NCBI RefSeq assembly: GCF_022201045.2
Contig: NC_068556.1
Span: forward strand, 18,953,501-19,017,500
DNA length: 64,000 bases
DNA from: Citrus sinensis
Taxonomy: Eukaryota; Streptophyta; Magnoliopsida; Sapindales; Rutaceae
Reading direction: 5' to 3'
Numbering within the stretch: the first letter of the stretch is position 1; each line of letters starts with the position of its first letter. The translations under genes and the position numbers were made by a program. Under the pieces are notes generated by a model that had not been told where the DNA came from, made no database searches, and saw only the letters and a program-made list of their open reading frames with translations. Positions 20,647 through 32,654 of this stretch are shown here, in pieces.

Positions 20647-23046
20647 CTATGAAGCTTTCAGATCATCCATGCCAACACTAGCCTGTAGCAGAAAAGAATA
20701 TTTACGTCAGCCACCACATTCCCAACCATAATCAGGAGCAGAAAACTAGATTATGGAAGAACGAGACTTGACTTAACCCTAATCTCATTCTGAAAATCAT
20801 ATGTTCTAATTATGGAAATTTTCAAAGCTTTACATTTGAGAGAAGAGTGAGTTCCAAGGGAAAAATTGAGATACTTGAAAATATCTTACCAAAAACTTGT
20901 GGTTCTCTTCAAGCAGAGGAGCAAATGCAGTACAAAATTTATCCATGTCAGAATTAACATCTCCAGAGCCACCAATAACTTCCATAAACTTCTTCCTATC
21001 TGGTGCAAGCTTCATAGCGACCTGCAAAGTAGCAAGAAGCATTGCCTCAAAAGAGTGTGAAATGAGTGCGTGTTTTAATTAAGAATGTAGCAGTTTTAGC
21101 AGTATAAGAGGGACATGGATGACTATTTTCTGTCAACATTTAACTCAAGCACTTAAATTATTCCTATAAACAAAGTGAACTAACTTATGCTTGGAAGAAT
21201 TGTATTAAAAAAGAAGAAGAAAGAAAAAGGCATTAAAAGGAAGAAAGGAAAACAAAGAGTTGGACGATGAAGCTTCATAGATAGACTTCTACATACCTTC
21301 AATCCAAAGAAAAATGAAGGTTAAACCGTGTAATGATTTCGTAAGTAAGGTTTAAAGTTTTGCAAGAATATGTTTGATCCACAGTTAACAGGAAGAAGAC
21401 AACAAGAACTATTGATTTATCGGAGTGAATAAAGCTAATAGTTTGCCTTTAATAAAACAAGCACGAAATTATAGTAATATTGTCAAAAAACAAGTCCAGC
21501 ATATGACTTTAAATAATCTAACTAACCTAGAAACTAATATTCATTCATACTAAAAAAATTCATCATTTGATTGAGGAGGTATGAGTTTACCGTGAAACTT
21601 GAACTTGCAATCCAGCCATGAAATTTTTTCAGGGTCTTGCTGTAGGAATCTGTACAAACTTGTGGCATTGTCCAATCTGGATGTGCAAGTAAGTTGCGAA
21701 ACAATTCCACCAGGAAATCCATTGCTCTGAAGATGCATAAAAAATGGATTAGTTTTAGACAATTGACTAATGACATCTACTTTAGAGTCTGCTCAAAAGG
21801 ATTGCATGTCATAACATTTAGCAAAGAAGTATTATGGAATCTCAACAGTACTCAGCAACAGCTTTGTAAAGTGAAAACAAAGCTACCCATTTAGACATGA
21901 GTTACAAACTAGTGGCATAAAAGTACAGGCATCTACACGTGCGCAGGTGAGGAAAGAGAGCCCAAATTCTACTAGTTCACTTCTTATTCTATTCCTTATC
22001 TTTCAGTTCAAACTTTAAAGTATTTTCATGTATCATTCAGTGGAAGGAAAACACAGGAAAATATTCTCCATCTTTTCCTCCAATTCTTGCCACTTAGTGA
22101 CAATGGGCATGATTCGATAATATAAAAACCAACACATTAGAAAAAGAAAAAGAAAAGGACTGGATGCAGGATGTGCTGTATACCTTGTCAACCAAAGAAG
22201 ACCATTGGTACAACTAGATGATCTTTTTGCTGTTTTAGCTTCAACTTCTTCTCCTACCATGCTGTACAAGTTCTTGTACTTTTCGGGATTGGATAAATAT
22301 TTATTCTCCAACCTCTAGAAGCAAATAAATATAAGCTCGGTTTAAATGAATTATAACCAAACATTACCCACAGGAAATCTTTTATAAACTGTTTAATTTC
22401 TACGGACAAATAGAAAATAAACTATTTAACTTTCACAGACTAAATATAGCTATATATTTTTAAACCACAACAGAAAAACCAAAATCAGGCTCATAAGCTC
22501 TATCTGTGTACCATCATCCACAAAGCAATCTAATTATCATAAACAAAATTTTCATGAGAATATAAATTAGGAAAATATGTGGTTAATTCATTACCGTAAT
22601 ATTACCACCAATATCTGACTTTACAAGAGACATAGCCGCTCCAAACTTATCTGACATAGACAAAACAGAAAACTTCAATTCTTTCCCTTACCTCGAAACT
22701 TCAGTCACTCTTTATACACAGGGAATGAGAAAAATAAAATCAATAAAAATTTTCCTAATTAAACAATAATCTAAAATATATTTATTTCTTCCTCAAGTAC
22801 ATTTTTAAATGAGTAATAAGCTGGTACATAATCATATCATCCAAATAACATTTTATCAAATTCTAAGAAATTGCAAAAAGAATAAAAATAAAAAGTAAAT
22901 CAAGATTGATTATTTTTGAATTATTTACCCAAAACAGGCAAAATCAGTTTGCAAACTTCCAAGAAAGGCTTGGTAAGCATCTCGCCTTGCTCAGACTTCA
23001 CGTGCTTCATTCCTTCCAGTGATGGACTAAACGCTGTTCCCTCCAT
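20647..23046 (-). CDS. GLTP1: Glycolipid transfer protein (GLTP1-like)
   Basis: Six coding exons on the minus strand: 23046-22929, 22650-22595, 22314-22184, 21726-21591, 21021-20890 and 20682-20647. These sum to 609 bases, 202 aa, the length I recall for Arabidopsis GLTP1. It opens MEGTAFSPSLEGMKHVKSEQ and ends ASVGMDDLKAS. Residues expected to bind the sugar headgroup are present: Asp52 and Asn56 in DIGGN, Trp99 in LLWLTR and His138 in KKFHGW. GLTP-fold proteins move glycosphingolipids between membranes in the cytosol. A further intron lies in the 5' UTR (23059-23160). All junctions have GT-AG and keep frame. No lesions seen. Confidence 0.94.
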
Positions 23047-23058
23047 TTCCCTACTTCA

Positions 23059-23160
23059 CTACAAAGTAACACAACCAATTAATTGATTCAAAATTAATCA
23101 AAAATAAAAAATAAAAAAATAAAAACCTTGAGAATTTGATCGGATCAGATCTGAGAATAC
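23059..23160 (-). other. 5' UTR intron of the GLTP-like gene
   Basis: Minus-strand donor TTTCAG|GTATTCTC at 23160 and acceptor TACTTTGTAG|TGAAG at 23059, twelve bases before the start codon. Leader introns are common in plant housekeeping genes. Inferred from splice signals only. Confidence 0.55.
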
Positions 23161-23497
23161 CTGAAATGATGTGAGACGAAATGCAGATCGATCGAAGAAG
23201 AATTTGGAAATGAGTGTTGATGTTTTGGATTGATTCGATTCGGTACTCGATTGAACGGCGAAAATATCTCTGAGAATCAGATTCTGTTTTTGTTTTGATT
23301 GATGTTTACTTTTTAATTTTGCTTCCAGAGGAACCGCTGGCACGCAATCCGCGCTGCCTGGAATTTATACTATACTGCCGCCATCCGGCTTGGGATAATT
23401 GTGCGTTGGTACACGTGGATTGAATTCATTTGACCGCCGTTCTTTTGTTGATTTTAACCCCATAGTTTAAAAAATATGTCAATTAAGTCCCCTATAA

Positions 23498-23874
23498 GAG
23501 CATCACCAAAAAAACCTTTTAAATAAGTAATAAAATCTTATTTGAAGAGTCACATCAATATTTAAAGGTCCAAAAAATACTTCAATTAAGATTTTTCAAA
23601 TAAGAATTGATTCTCTCTCTTTAAATTTAGAGAGTTAATTTCTTCCTCTTCAATTTATATTTTATTAATTTTCATTGAAGAAAGAGAGAGAAGTGTTTTA
23701 ATTGTTATTGACTTTTATTTTAAAAAAATAATTATTTAATTAAAATAATATTAACTTATTTTAATTTGAAGAGTTTTTTTGAGAATATCATATTTTTTTA
23801 CCCTTCTATTTATCATATAGGTAAGCAAATAGGTATTTGAAGAGTAAAATTTATAAAAATTTTTAGAGATGCTC
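23498..23874. mobile_element. Tourist-type MITE (PIF/Harbinger)
   Basis: 377 bp with terminal inverted repeats GAGCATCACCAAAAA and, inverted, GAGCATCTCTAAAAA. It is flanked on both sides by TAA (23495-23497 and 23875-23877), the standard 3-bp Harbinger duplication. AT-rich and non-coding. It lies in the promoter-side flank of the GLTP-like gene. Confidence 0.8.
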
Positions 23875-23956
23875 TAATAGGTTAATAGCCTAATATTACT
23901 AGGCTTATGTCAACGGGTTTTGTTCATAGATGTGGCAACTCATGTGATGATGCTAA

Positions 23957-24682
23957 TGGTGTGTTTAATTCATGGAATAGAGAATGGGAATGAAACCATA
24001 TTTACTTGGCAAAATATAATTTGAAAATAAGAATAAAATGTGTGGATCCCACATAATTTGGAAATAAGGAATGAAAATCACATTCCCATTGGCGGTTGAA
24101 AACGAAAATGAGGGAATGGGAATGTAATATATTTTACTTTTGTATCCCTCTAATTTTTTCATATTTCTCAAATTACTCTCATTCAAATCACAATTAATTT
24201 TATTATTTTAAATGTCATTAATAATAATATTACTATTATTATTATTAAATTTTATTAACTTTATTATTTTAGTTATTATTAATTATTTCTATTATTTTTT
24301 ATTAACATTATCATTATTAACAATAAAAATAATGATAAAAATAATTAATTTATCATTATTAACAATATTATCATTATTGTTGTTGTTATTATTATTATTA
24401 TTAAAAATAATAATAACTAAAATAATAAATTTAATAAAATTTAATAATAATAATGTAATTTTCATCATCTAAATACATGTATAAATATTATTAAAAAATA
24501 ATAATTAATGTTAATAATGATAATATTAATAAAAATAATAATAACAAGAATTAATAGTAGCTAGAACTATAAAGTTAATAAAATTTAATAATATTAATAT
24601 TAATTATTTTTTAATAAAATATAATAATAATAATAATAATAATAAATGTTAATAATGATAATATTAATTATTATTTAATAAA

Positions 24683-24720
<38 letters not shown>

Positions 24721-25028
24721 GTTAATAATGATAATATTAATAAAAATAATATTAACAATAATTAATAATAACTAAAATAATAAATTAATTATTTTATTAA
24801 TTATTAATACTATGAGTATTTTGGTAAATTGATTCTCATTCCTCATTCCCATTTATTTTGCCAAATTTCCATTTATTTTGCCAAGTAAACACATCAATGA
24901 CATTTCAGCACATTCTCATTCCCATTTATTTTTGCCAAGTAAATATTAAAATCGCATTCCCATTCTTCATTCTCATTTCAGTCCATTCTCATTCCACCTC
25001 ATTCCTATTTCATAAAGTAAACGCACCA
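23957..25028. mobile_element. Long PIF/Harbinger-like MITE with (ATT)n core
   Basis: Ends read TGGTGTGTTTAATTCATGGAATAG and, from the other side, TGGTGCGTTTACTTTATGAAATAG. Both are flanked by TAA (23954-23956; 25029-25031). The subterminal regions repeat GAATGGGAATGA-like motifs. The core at about 24190-24800 is almost pure A/T, dominated by ATT and ATA units that can fold back on themselves. No coding capacity; the open frame in the core is low-complexity. Confidence 0.78.
24190..24800. repeat. (ATT)n/(AAT)n low-complexity tract
   Basis: About 600 bp with essentially no G or C, built of TTATTA and AATAAT runs in both orientations and several near-duplicate segments (e.g. around TAAATGTTAATAATGATAAT at 24640, 24715). 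It lies wholly inside the MITE above and is likely to be length-variable. Confidence 0.85.
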
Positions 25029-25199
25029 TAAATCCCTACTTAGTTAGTCAGTCAACAACGCCAACAAAGTCGATCTAAAAGCAACCCACAAGACTCGCAA
25101 TGAAGGTTATTGGAAGAGATTAACTAAACCAACCACAAAAAATAAAAAATAAAAACAAAGTACTAACACACAGTGTATAACAAAGCATTGACACACAAT

Positions 25200-25843
25200 G
25201 GGCTTGTTTAGGATTGCAATTGAAATTTAATAAACTGCTTATTTTATAATTTTCGATAAAAATAGTGTTTGGTAAATTTTGTAAAAGTAGCTTATTTCAT
25301 AAATTTCTCCATTTTATCAGCAGCTTTTAAAAGCAGGTATGGAGTTGCTTTTCATAAGTAGCTTATTTAATAAGCTACCATATCTTTTTAAAATTCTTAT
25401 TATAACCCTAGATTTTAATAAAAAGATAATTATATCTTATTTATCCATAAACCATAATATATAAATCATATCTTTATCTTTATCATATTTTATGTAACAG
25501 ATTATAAATTTCTTTAGATTTTTTTGATTGAGTTTTTTTAATGTAATTTTACATATTTAAGAAAAAAGATATGTCTAATATTTAAGAAAAAAGATATGTC
25601 TAAACAATTTTATTAAACATATTTTAAAAATAAAAAGTAATTAAAACTTATGTCTATTTTGGTCATTATATAATAAAACAACACTTTCGTAATAAAATTT
25701 ACCAAACACATACACTCTACTTTTCAAACTCACGCAACAACATAGTTTACCAAATGCCAAATTACTTTTTTAATCAGCAGCTTATTTTATCTGCACAGCA
25801 CAAGCAACTTATTTCATCAGCCGCCACAATCCCAAACTGGCCC
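25200..25843. mobile_element. MITE with GGGCYWGTTTRGGATTG ends
   Basis: Inverted termini match at 14 of 17 bases (GGGCTTGTTTAGGATTG against GGGCCAGTTTGGGATTG). Extended inner similarity follows (GTGTTTGGTAAATTTT; AAGTAGCTTATTT). Flanking AAT on both sides could be a 3-bp duplication. Non-coding. Confidence 0.65.
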
Positions 25844-26039
25844 AATGTATGGCTTTTATGGAGAAAAGGACCCCAACTTTATTATTAGTCAATAAAAAAA
25901 AATTACAAAATAGCTTTCGGTTTTATGGACTAAAGGAATCCACTCTCTCTACTAAAATCTGGATCCCCAAAACACACATTGACCCTCACTATATATATAC
26001 ATGTTGCAAATGCAATCCCCATTTGCTGAGGCGAGGTGG

Positions 26040-26790
26040 CGCGCTACCCTCGCGCAACCTCATTTCTTTTCCCCAAGACTAGACACGACTACAATGATTT
26101 TAAGAAGCACATCTTTACTCCCCCAAGGATAATGCAACTGCTGGCCACTAGACTAGAAGCAAGGAAGTGATGAGTAAACATTGCTGCCCACTTCCCTTGT
26201 CTCCACGTTTCTAGGCATGTATTCTAACTCTCCAAGGCCATATCTTCCAGTAGTTGCACTAACAACTACCTAGTCATGCTTATTTCTAGGACTCATTTTT
26301 AAGGATTTCCAGCCAACATGCTACATATTCAACCGTCGTTGCACGAACATAGCCCGGGTGTAAATGCCTCTCATTTTCACATAATTTGGTCCCCATGGAT
26401 GTCTTTATATGCTGCACGTTGTACATTCACGTGCTACGTACTTATGCACACTTTCGTGCCTTCTACCCTCCAGCATGTTTGTTGCCCACACATGCTTGGG
26501 TGCTATTGCCTTGCGCCATCCCGCATTCTGCCCAACTTGGCCTGTGCGTGTGCACCCGAGCTTCCCCGTACTTGCAAGATGTGGCCTGCATTGCCCTCAC
26601 TCACCCTTCCGCGCGCTGTCTCGAGCTCCCTGCATTTGTTGTCATGCCTCAACCCGCGTACCAGTCTTGCTTTACTTTAGTGCTTGCCCACAAGCACGCC
26701 CATATTGCTGCCAATGACTTAGTACAAAGCCACAAGCCAAGCCTTGGCGTCCGCCATCATGGTTTACAACAATGACAGTTGGACAATGCT
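26040..26790. other. GC-rich island of unknown origin
   Basis: About 750 bp with clearly higher G+C than its surroundings. Cys/Pro/Ala-rich open frames overlap here in all three plus-strand frames (26318-26680, 26386-26775, 26409-26717). Overlap in all frames argues for composition rather than coding. It may be a fragment of a retrotransposon spacer or transferred DNA. No domain was recognised. Confidence 0.4.
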
Positions 26791-27343
26791 CAAGTAAGAT
26801 TGGTTGAGCTAAAACTGAACCCAAATCAATGACGTCACATTGAGAAATTTTGAACCCATGACCAAACCGAGTATATACGAATCAAGCCAAACCAAACGAA
26901 AAATTCGAGTTAGTTTGATCGGGTTTGGTTGGTTTAGGCTTGGCCTTAAGAACACTTCGGACCAATTTTTTTTTAAAAAACAATTTACGTTATTTTTTTG
27001 GACTATTTGAACTTATCATTATTCATTAGTTCATTTTTAGGCCCATATTTTAAATCTATTAATATTAATAATGTAAGATTTGCTAAATGAATATAATCAA
27101 TTTTGCTGTAATATGGTATAACGTTTCTATAGTTAAATAGTGTAATAAGAATTAAAATAATACATGTGGTTTTTTTCCCCGGTTTGATCGAGTCGAGATT
27201 TGCCAAATTGTTTTCAACTCAAGATTCACCGAGTTTGTAACTTGTGAGAGAGGAAATTTACCCATACATAATAATGGAAGGGAAATATTAAGTTCTTGAC
27301 CAAAGTTTTACTATTACCATAAGTAGTCTAGTAATATAACAAT

Positions 27344-28081
27344 TAGGGGTGTTTGTAGATCGGATTTTACGGATTAGACATCAATCCTTATCCGATCCAC
27401 GATTTTGCGGATTATAAATTTACAATCCAATCCACAAATTGATAAAATTTAATCCAAATCTAATCCATACATTTGCGGATTGGATGCGAATTTGACTCAA
27501 TCCATATCTAATCCACTATTTTGTGGATTGGTTTGCAGACCGAAAATTTTAATTCTGTTAAATCCACAAACTAGCTAAGTAAAAAAATTTAATATAAAAA
27601 TAATTTTACTACCAATCAAATTTAAAATTAAATAAGATTTAAATAAATTAATTGTTTAAATAAAAGCTAGAAAATTAATACATTTAAAATTTCAAATTAT
27701 AACACACCAAAAAAAAAATCTCATTCATTTAGATCAATACATGGAAATTAACTATTTAGGAAGCTATATTTGTTTATTTAATTATTTTTTTATTTTATAT
27801 TATTATTGGATAAGATATAATATATTGTTTATATAACTATATTTTACCTTATTTACGAGTAAGTACTAATGCCATATTTATAAGTTTTATTTTTTAATTA
27901 CATAAATATTTTTTTATTTTTTGCGGATTCGCGGATTTACATAAGTAAATTAATATTCAATCTACCGATTGCGGATTATCAAATTTTTAATCCAATCCAA
28001 TCCACGAATTGGATTTTTATGAATCAGATTTCTACGAATCGAACGAATTGAACAAATCGGATTGGATTTTAAACACCCCTA
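27344..28081. mobile_element. hAT-type MITE, TAGGGGTGTTT ends
   Basis: 738 bp bounded by TAGGGGTGTTT and its inverse AAACACCCCTA, with a perfect 8-bp duplication ATAACAAT at 27336-27343 and 28082-28089. Subterminal regions are packed with variants of ATCCAATCC, GCGGATT and GATCGGATT in both orientations, as hAT transposase binding arrays often are. No transposase reading frame. Confidence 0.9.
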
Positions 28082-28089
28082 ATAACAAT

Positions 28090-29265
28090 ATTTGTGATGT
28101 TTGAGAAAGTGGGAGTGGAATATGAGTCCATGTAACTGCAGGAACTTGAATGAGTGAGTTATCACTCAGGGTATGACCTAAGTGGCATTGTTAAAGAATA
28201 ATGGTGAACAAATAGAAATATAAAATGAAATCTATGCAGTCTTGAATTTCACTTCAATGGCTTCAATTCCATTTCGATTATCAATTAACAATTTCTTCTA
28301 TCTTTGTTATAAATTTGATTGTTTCTCCACGGTACTTTGATTTCATATATGAGTAAGATGGTCTACTCTATTTCAATAGTTTTTCTTACAACATAGAACT
28401 TCTCAAATTTTTCCCTAATTTTTCGATCATCACACAATCACTACTCTTACCACTAATATCATTCTTTTACCACTAAAATTTCAGAAATTAGAGCTGCGAT
28501 ATAATCGAGCTGATATAAATTCTTACAGCACCCAACTGTATAGCATGCTATGGCCATTGATTATACTAATATTTTAGATAATATAGCTTTGGAACTACAT
28601 AATTTATCCATGCTAATGTAGCGAGGGAAAAAACGAAGGCGAGAAAAAAAGGTAATCAATTCTTTAAAAGAAAAGTGTAGAATCTCTCCATCTATCTAAT
28701 TATTAATGGCACAATTTCAATTACGAGAATATGTGAAAACTGAAAATGGTTTGACAGAATGTGATTCCCATTTAATAATATTTTGGCCTTACAATATGCA
28801 ATTTGCATTCATTCATTCATTTTTTTTCCTATTGTTGTTGCTAAGTTTCTTTTCTCTAGCAAAATAGCTGTGATAGAAGTAAAAACAAAAGCAGAATCAA
28901 TATTCAAGATTTTTTTTTTCTTTCATTGAGGTTTAAGGCCTCATAAGTCACAAGTATGTTCTAGTGGATCTATCAACACAACCGGAATGGCCAATTTGAG
29001 CAGGTGGCAGCTTCATTAATGTTGCAATAATAATATGAATGAATCTCCCAAAGTACCTTGATTTGATGGAGATGATTAGGTGCTTCTAATCACAATTCTT
29101 GCTTGACACATCAAATTCCTTAACCATATCATTAGCATTTTACACCACAAAAACTGCTTTTGCAAAAAGTTGAAATGTCACGACAACAATGGAAGTTGAA
29201 AGACAAGATAGCTTATTATCTTATAAGTTTACATCAAAACGTTGTTCTCCGAGCTCAATGGCAGG
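28090..29265. other. Intergenic
   Basis: AT-rich sequence between the hAT MITE and the dCTP pyrophosphatase gene. No coding region or well-bounded repeat seen. The last 300 bp probably include the 3' UTR of the minus-strand gene. Confidence 0.4.
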
Positions 29266-30526
29266 CTACAGAAGCTTTCTTTCACGAGGTTTAGGCGGGT
29301 ATTTGATAGCATTTTTGACAATCTTTTTGGTAGCAGCATCACCAAGATCAATGCCACAAATATCAGCCAACCTGATGAGATAAAGCAGCACATCAGAAAG
29401 CTCTTCTCCTAGATGCTCCTTATCTGCGTCTTCCCAATTTGGCAGGCCTTTGTCCACTTCTCCTCTCCACTGGAATATTTCTGATAGCTCTCCCACTTCC
29501 CCAACCTGCACATCAGGAGATTTAAAGTTAGAATGAGACTGCATATCAACCGTGGCTTTGCATTATTATTTTCATCATCATTTTTTATATGCGGCAAAAA
29601 AGTTTGATCTTACTGAGAAATGACAAAAGCATCTTCCAAAATTTTTAAAACGAAAAAGGTGGGTTGCAAATTCCCCAAGCACAAATTCCCTGAAATCTTC
29701 CACAAGTGAAAACTTCCTCAGAGATTCTGGTTTTGTTTGGCACTCAGACCGTACAATTGACATTTTAAAGATGCCTGATTTAGCTACACTTGCATAAGCA
29801 TATGCTGTGTGCTTATGAGCCATTCATTTGCCCAGCATGCTCCTAATGTAACAAATCATGGACAAAATGAAACATCAACTTCAATATTAGCACCCATGTT
29901 GAATTCTCCGATTATTCTGTCGATTCTGAACCGACAGAAGCCTTATGATTCTGCTCCTAAACCATTGGTTTGTGTTCAACCATCATATATTAATCTCGTA
30001 GAAGCCCATAAGGGAGCATTTTAAATTGATAGACAAGAAATTAGCTACACAGTCACTTTGATATTTACCTATTCTTATGATAAATAACAGAAGCCTTCAT
30101 GTTGTACCAATATGCCAGATAGTGACACTTGATATTCACAAGACAGCAGAGTCCTTTGGCTTGGGAAGAGCCTTACAGCTCTAAATAAGACCATAGTCAA
30201 ATACAAAACAACGACACTTTCGAAGGAACATCGTATCTATTCATATGCAACAATCTTCCAAGTACACGTGGAACTGGAAAATGTTTTAGCATTGTTTCAG
30301 ATGCAACAGGATCCTGGATTAGATACGAGGATTAAGAAAAAATTAATAATAATAACAAAGAGCTTTTTTTAATTAAAAAGCATACCATAGCAAGAAGTAA
30401 GTTTCTAGGACTATGGAACTTTTCCCAGTCTCTAGCCATGGCGAATTCCTCGAGTTGCTTTGAGAGATCTTTGAGACTGATGTCCATAACTCTCTCGTCT
30501 GCATTAATCTCTTCACCTTCTCTCAT
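29266..30526 (-). CDS. dCTP pyrophosphatase 1-like (MazG-like NTP pyrophosphohydrolase)
   Basis: Two exons on the minus strand, 30526-30386 and 29505-29266, joined at LLLAM|VGEVGELSE in phase 0, 126 aa. It is an all-alpha NTP-PPase of the DCTPP1/RS21-C6 type. ARDWEKFHSPRNLLLAMVGE is the start of the conserved core. GEVGELSE (about 49-56) and EELSD (about 83-87) supply the acidic metal-binding EExxE and ExxD residues, and FQWRGE is the substrate-side loop. The enzyme hydrolyses dCTP and modified dCTP to dCMP and pyrophosphate, cleaning the nucleotide pool. The protein is close to family length with no lesions. The 880-bp intron holds a spurious open frame at 29578-29823. Confidence 0.9.
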
Positions 30527-32654
30527 GTTTTTCGCTTCTTCTGAATCCGCAATGCTAAGGAGAGGAGGAGAGCTCTTGTGGCTTTAAAGAGGCGAAAAGT
30601 TCGTCTTAATGTTTGGTCTTGTAAAGAAAGTGTTTTATTATGTGCAAATAATATGAAAGGATATGGCTTAAAGTGGGGAAAATGCCATCCTCATGGTTTA
30701 CACATGAGATTCCTTGCAGCCCCACCTTCTAAAATGGCCAACTTCACTACCTGAAATTACAAGAGAATATGCCATTTTTATCATTTTTTTTAATCTTTTA
30801 GAACAAATGGCAATTTAAGCTAACCAATCCCCACTCAATGGTCTAATTTAACATCACCATTTTTTTCTGAAAATCCCATCAGCTAAGGATAAGGATTGTT
30901 GGGGTGAAAAGTCTCCTTCATGTCAAAATAAAAAATCTAGAAGATTTCAAGTAGAGACTCCTCAACTAACTAAATTCTAGCAGGTGAAGCTTTATGTATA
31001 AGGTCACTTCTTTGATTGATCACGCAACAGAAGCATTCTATGGTTCACAAAATAATTAATCATTCTTTATCAGTGAGACCATATGCAATGTATGAAATAT
31101 TACATGGATAAAACATTTTCTGCTCGCAAGTAACACATCAGTTTGATGCTATTTAGCTTTATACTTTTTCAGGGTATTTTTCTTTTAGAAAACTAAACTG
31201 CAGAATAAAATCCATGGAACCTCCTCGATTATTTATGAATTAAGAGTGGCGAGACAAAGTTAAGAGGTTAGACTTTGTGGCTTCTTCTTTCTTAAAGATA
31301 ATCATTGTATATTATAACAAGTGAGGAACAACTGCTCTCGAGGCTCCTGTTAGCATAGAATCTACATCAAAATGGTCCAAAATGATGTGCTCGAAAATTT
31401 CATGAGACTTCTCTCTGCAGACATTAGATTGACAATCATCGTTGTTTAATTTAAAACCTCTAGAAAAGTAACAGAATATGTACATTATTTGAGTTGATAA
31501 CCTGGGTTTTATGTGCTACAACGCTCGAAAGAATGTTCAAATTAATTTTAAAGCAAATCCCCAGAATTTGACAGTCAGAGAAGGGAATAACTTTAAGCTC
31601 AAGTAAAGCTTTAGATTGAAGATTCACAGAATGTGATTACAAGCATGAAATTGTGATAATATATAAAAAGCTATCAAGTCTAGCTCATTCTATTAAACTA
31701 ATTGTTAGTGTTCACACTCTGCATGGTGGCATTAGATTAACATAATAACACATTCAAGTCAGAATGATTATGATATTTCTGGTGTTTTGTAAAATTATAA
31801 TGCTCAGCAAGTTGCTCATGCATAAGCAGGTAAAGGATTTGGTCGGTGACCTCGTGGTAGAGATTCTTGAGAGTGAAATTTCAAGCTTCTTAAGCATTTC
31901 CTGATCATGATTAGCATAAAGTTACCATTTTTTTTAAGTGGAATCACCGACTGTACGGCCTTGTTAAATGATATACATAATACATTAGCAATATTAAAGA
32001 CATGTTGAAGATAAGGTGGTCATCTAGAACCTGGAATCTTATTCCAGTCAAATTAAACAAAAACTAGAGTCTAAGTAAGAGCTACAAAAATGGGTTCCTT
32101 AGTATTGATAGACTTATTCTGTATGGGATAATGCAAAATTTTTCAAAGGAGATTCTCTTCTCCTCTGTAACTCAAGCAGTTTGTTTGCTTCTTTGCTTCT
32201 TCAGATGTTTGAGAATTCAATTGTTTGCTTCTTTGCTTCTTCAGATGTTTGAGAATTCAAGCTTTAGTATCAAAGAAAAGGAGACTGTCTTCTCATGCGA
32301 TGGATTGATCAGTAAATAGCTAGCTTGCATGTGAAAAACTTCACCATGTAGTGAAGAAAGACAAATCTCTAGCTCAAATAAAGTGATTTATATTTCTAAT
32401 AGTTATATGTTTATTATAATCATTAGATTTGCAGCTAGTGATATTGAGTCGTTATAATCTTTTTGTAACAAATTTTAGAGAACCCTGAACCAAATGGAAG
32501 TGACTATTTACATAATACATGGTTAGCAGTTTTTTTTTCTTTTGAAATTTTGAAAAATAGAGTTAGCAAGTTTTGATTGACTTAAAATAACAAAATTATC
32601 AAACATTTTATAAATACTATCAATAATTTACTAACCATGTTGGGCGGGGGAAAT
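30527..32654. other. Intergenic
   Basis: Begins with the promoter of the pyrophosphatase gene. No gene recognised. A perfect 40-bp tandem duplication lies at 32181-32260. The open frame spanning it (32131-32319) is created by the repeat and is not called. Confidence 0.5.
32181..32260. repeat. Perfect 40-bp tandem duplication
   Basis: 32181-32220 and 32221-32260 are identical, beginning TTGTTTGCTTCTTTGCTTCT and ending GAGAATTCAA. Perfect identity points to a recent slippage or end-joining event. Confidence 0.95.

Noticed and set aside
24212-24472. 86-codon Ile/Leu-rich frame
   Set aside because: Translation of the (ATT)n tract inside a MITE; looks membrane-like only because of composition.
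26318-26775. Three overlapping Cys/Pro/Ala-rich frames
   Set aside because: All three phases are open at once, typical of GC-rich non-coding sequence; kept only as a compositional finding.
29578-29823. 81-codon minus-strand frame inside the dCTP pyrophosphatase intron
   Set aside because: Not in phase with a splice solution and not part of the MazG-like fold; the two flanking exons already give a complete protein.
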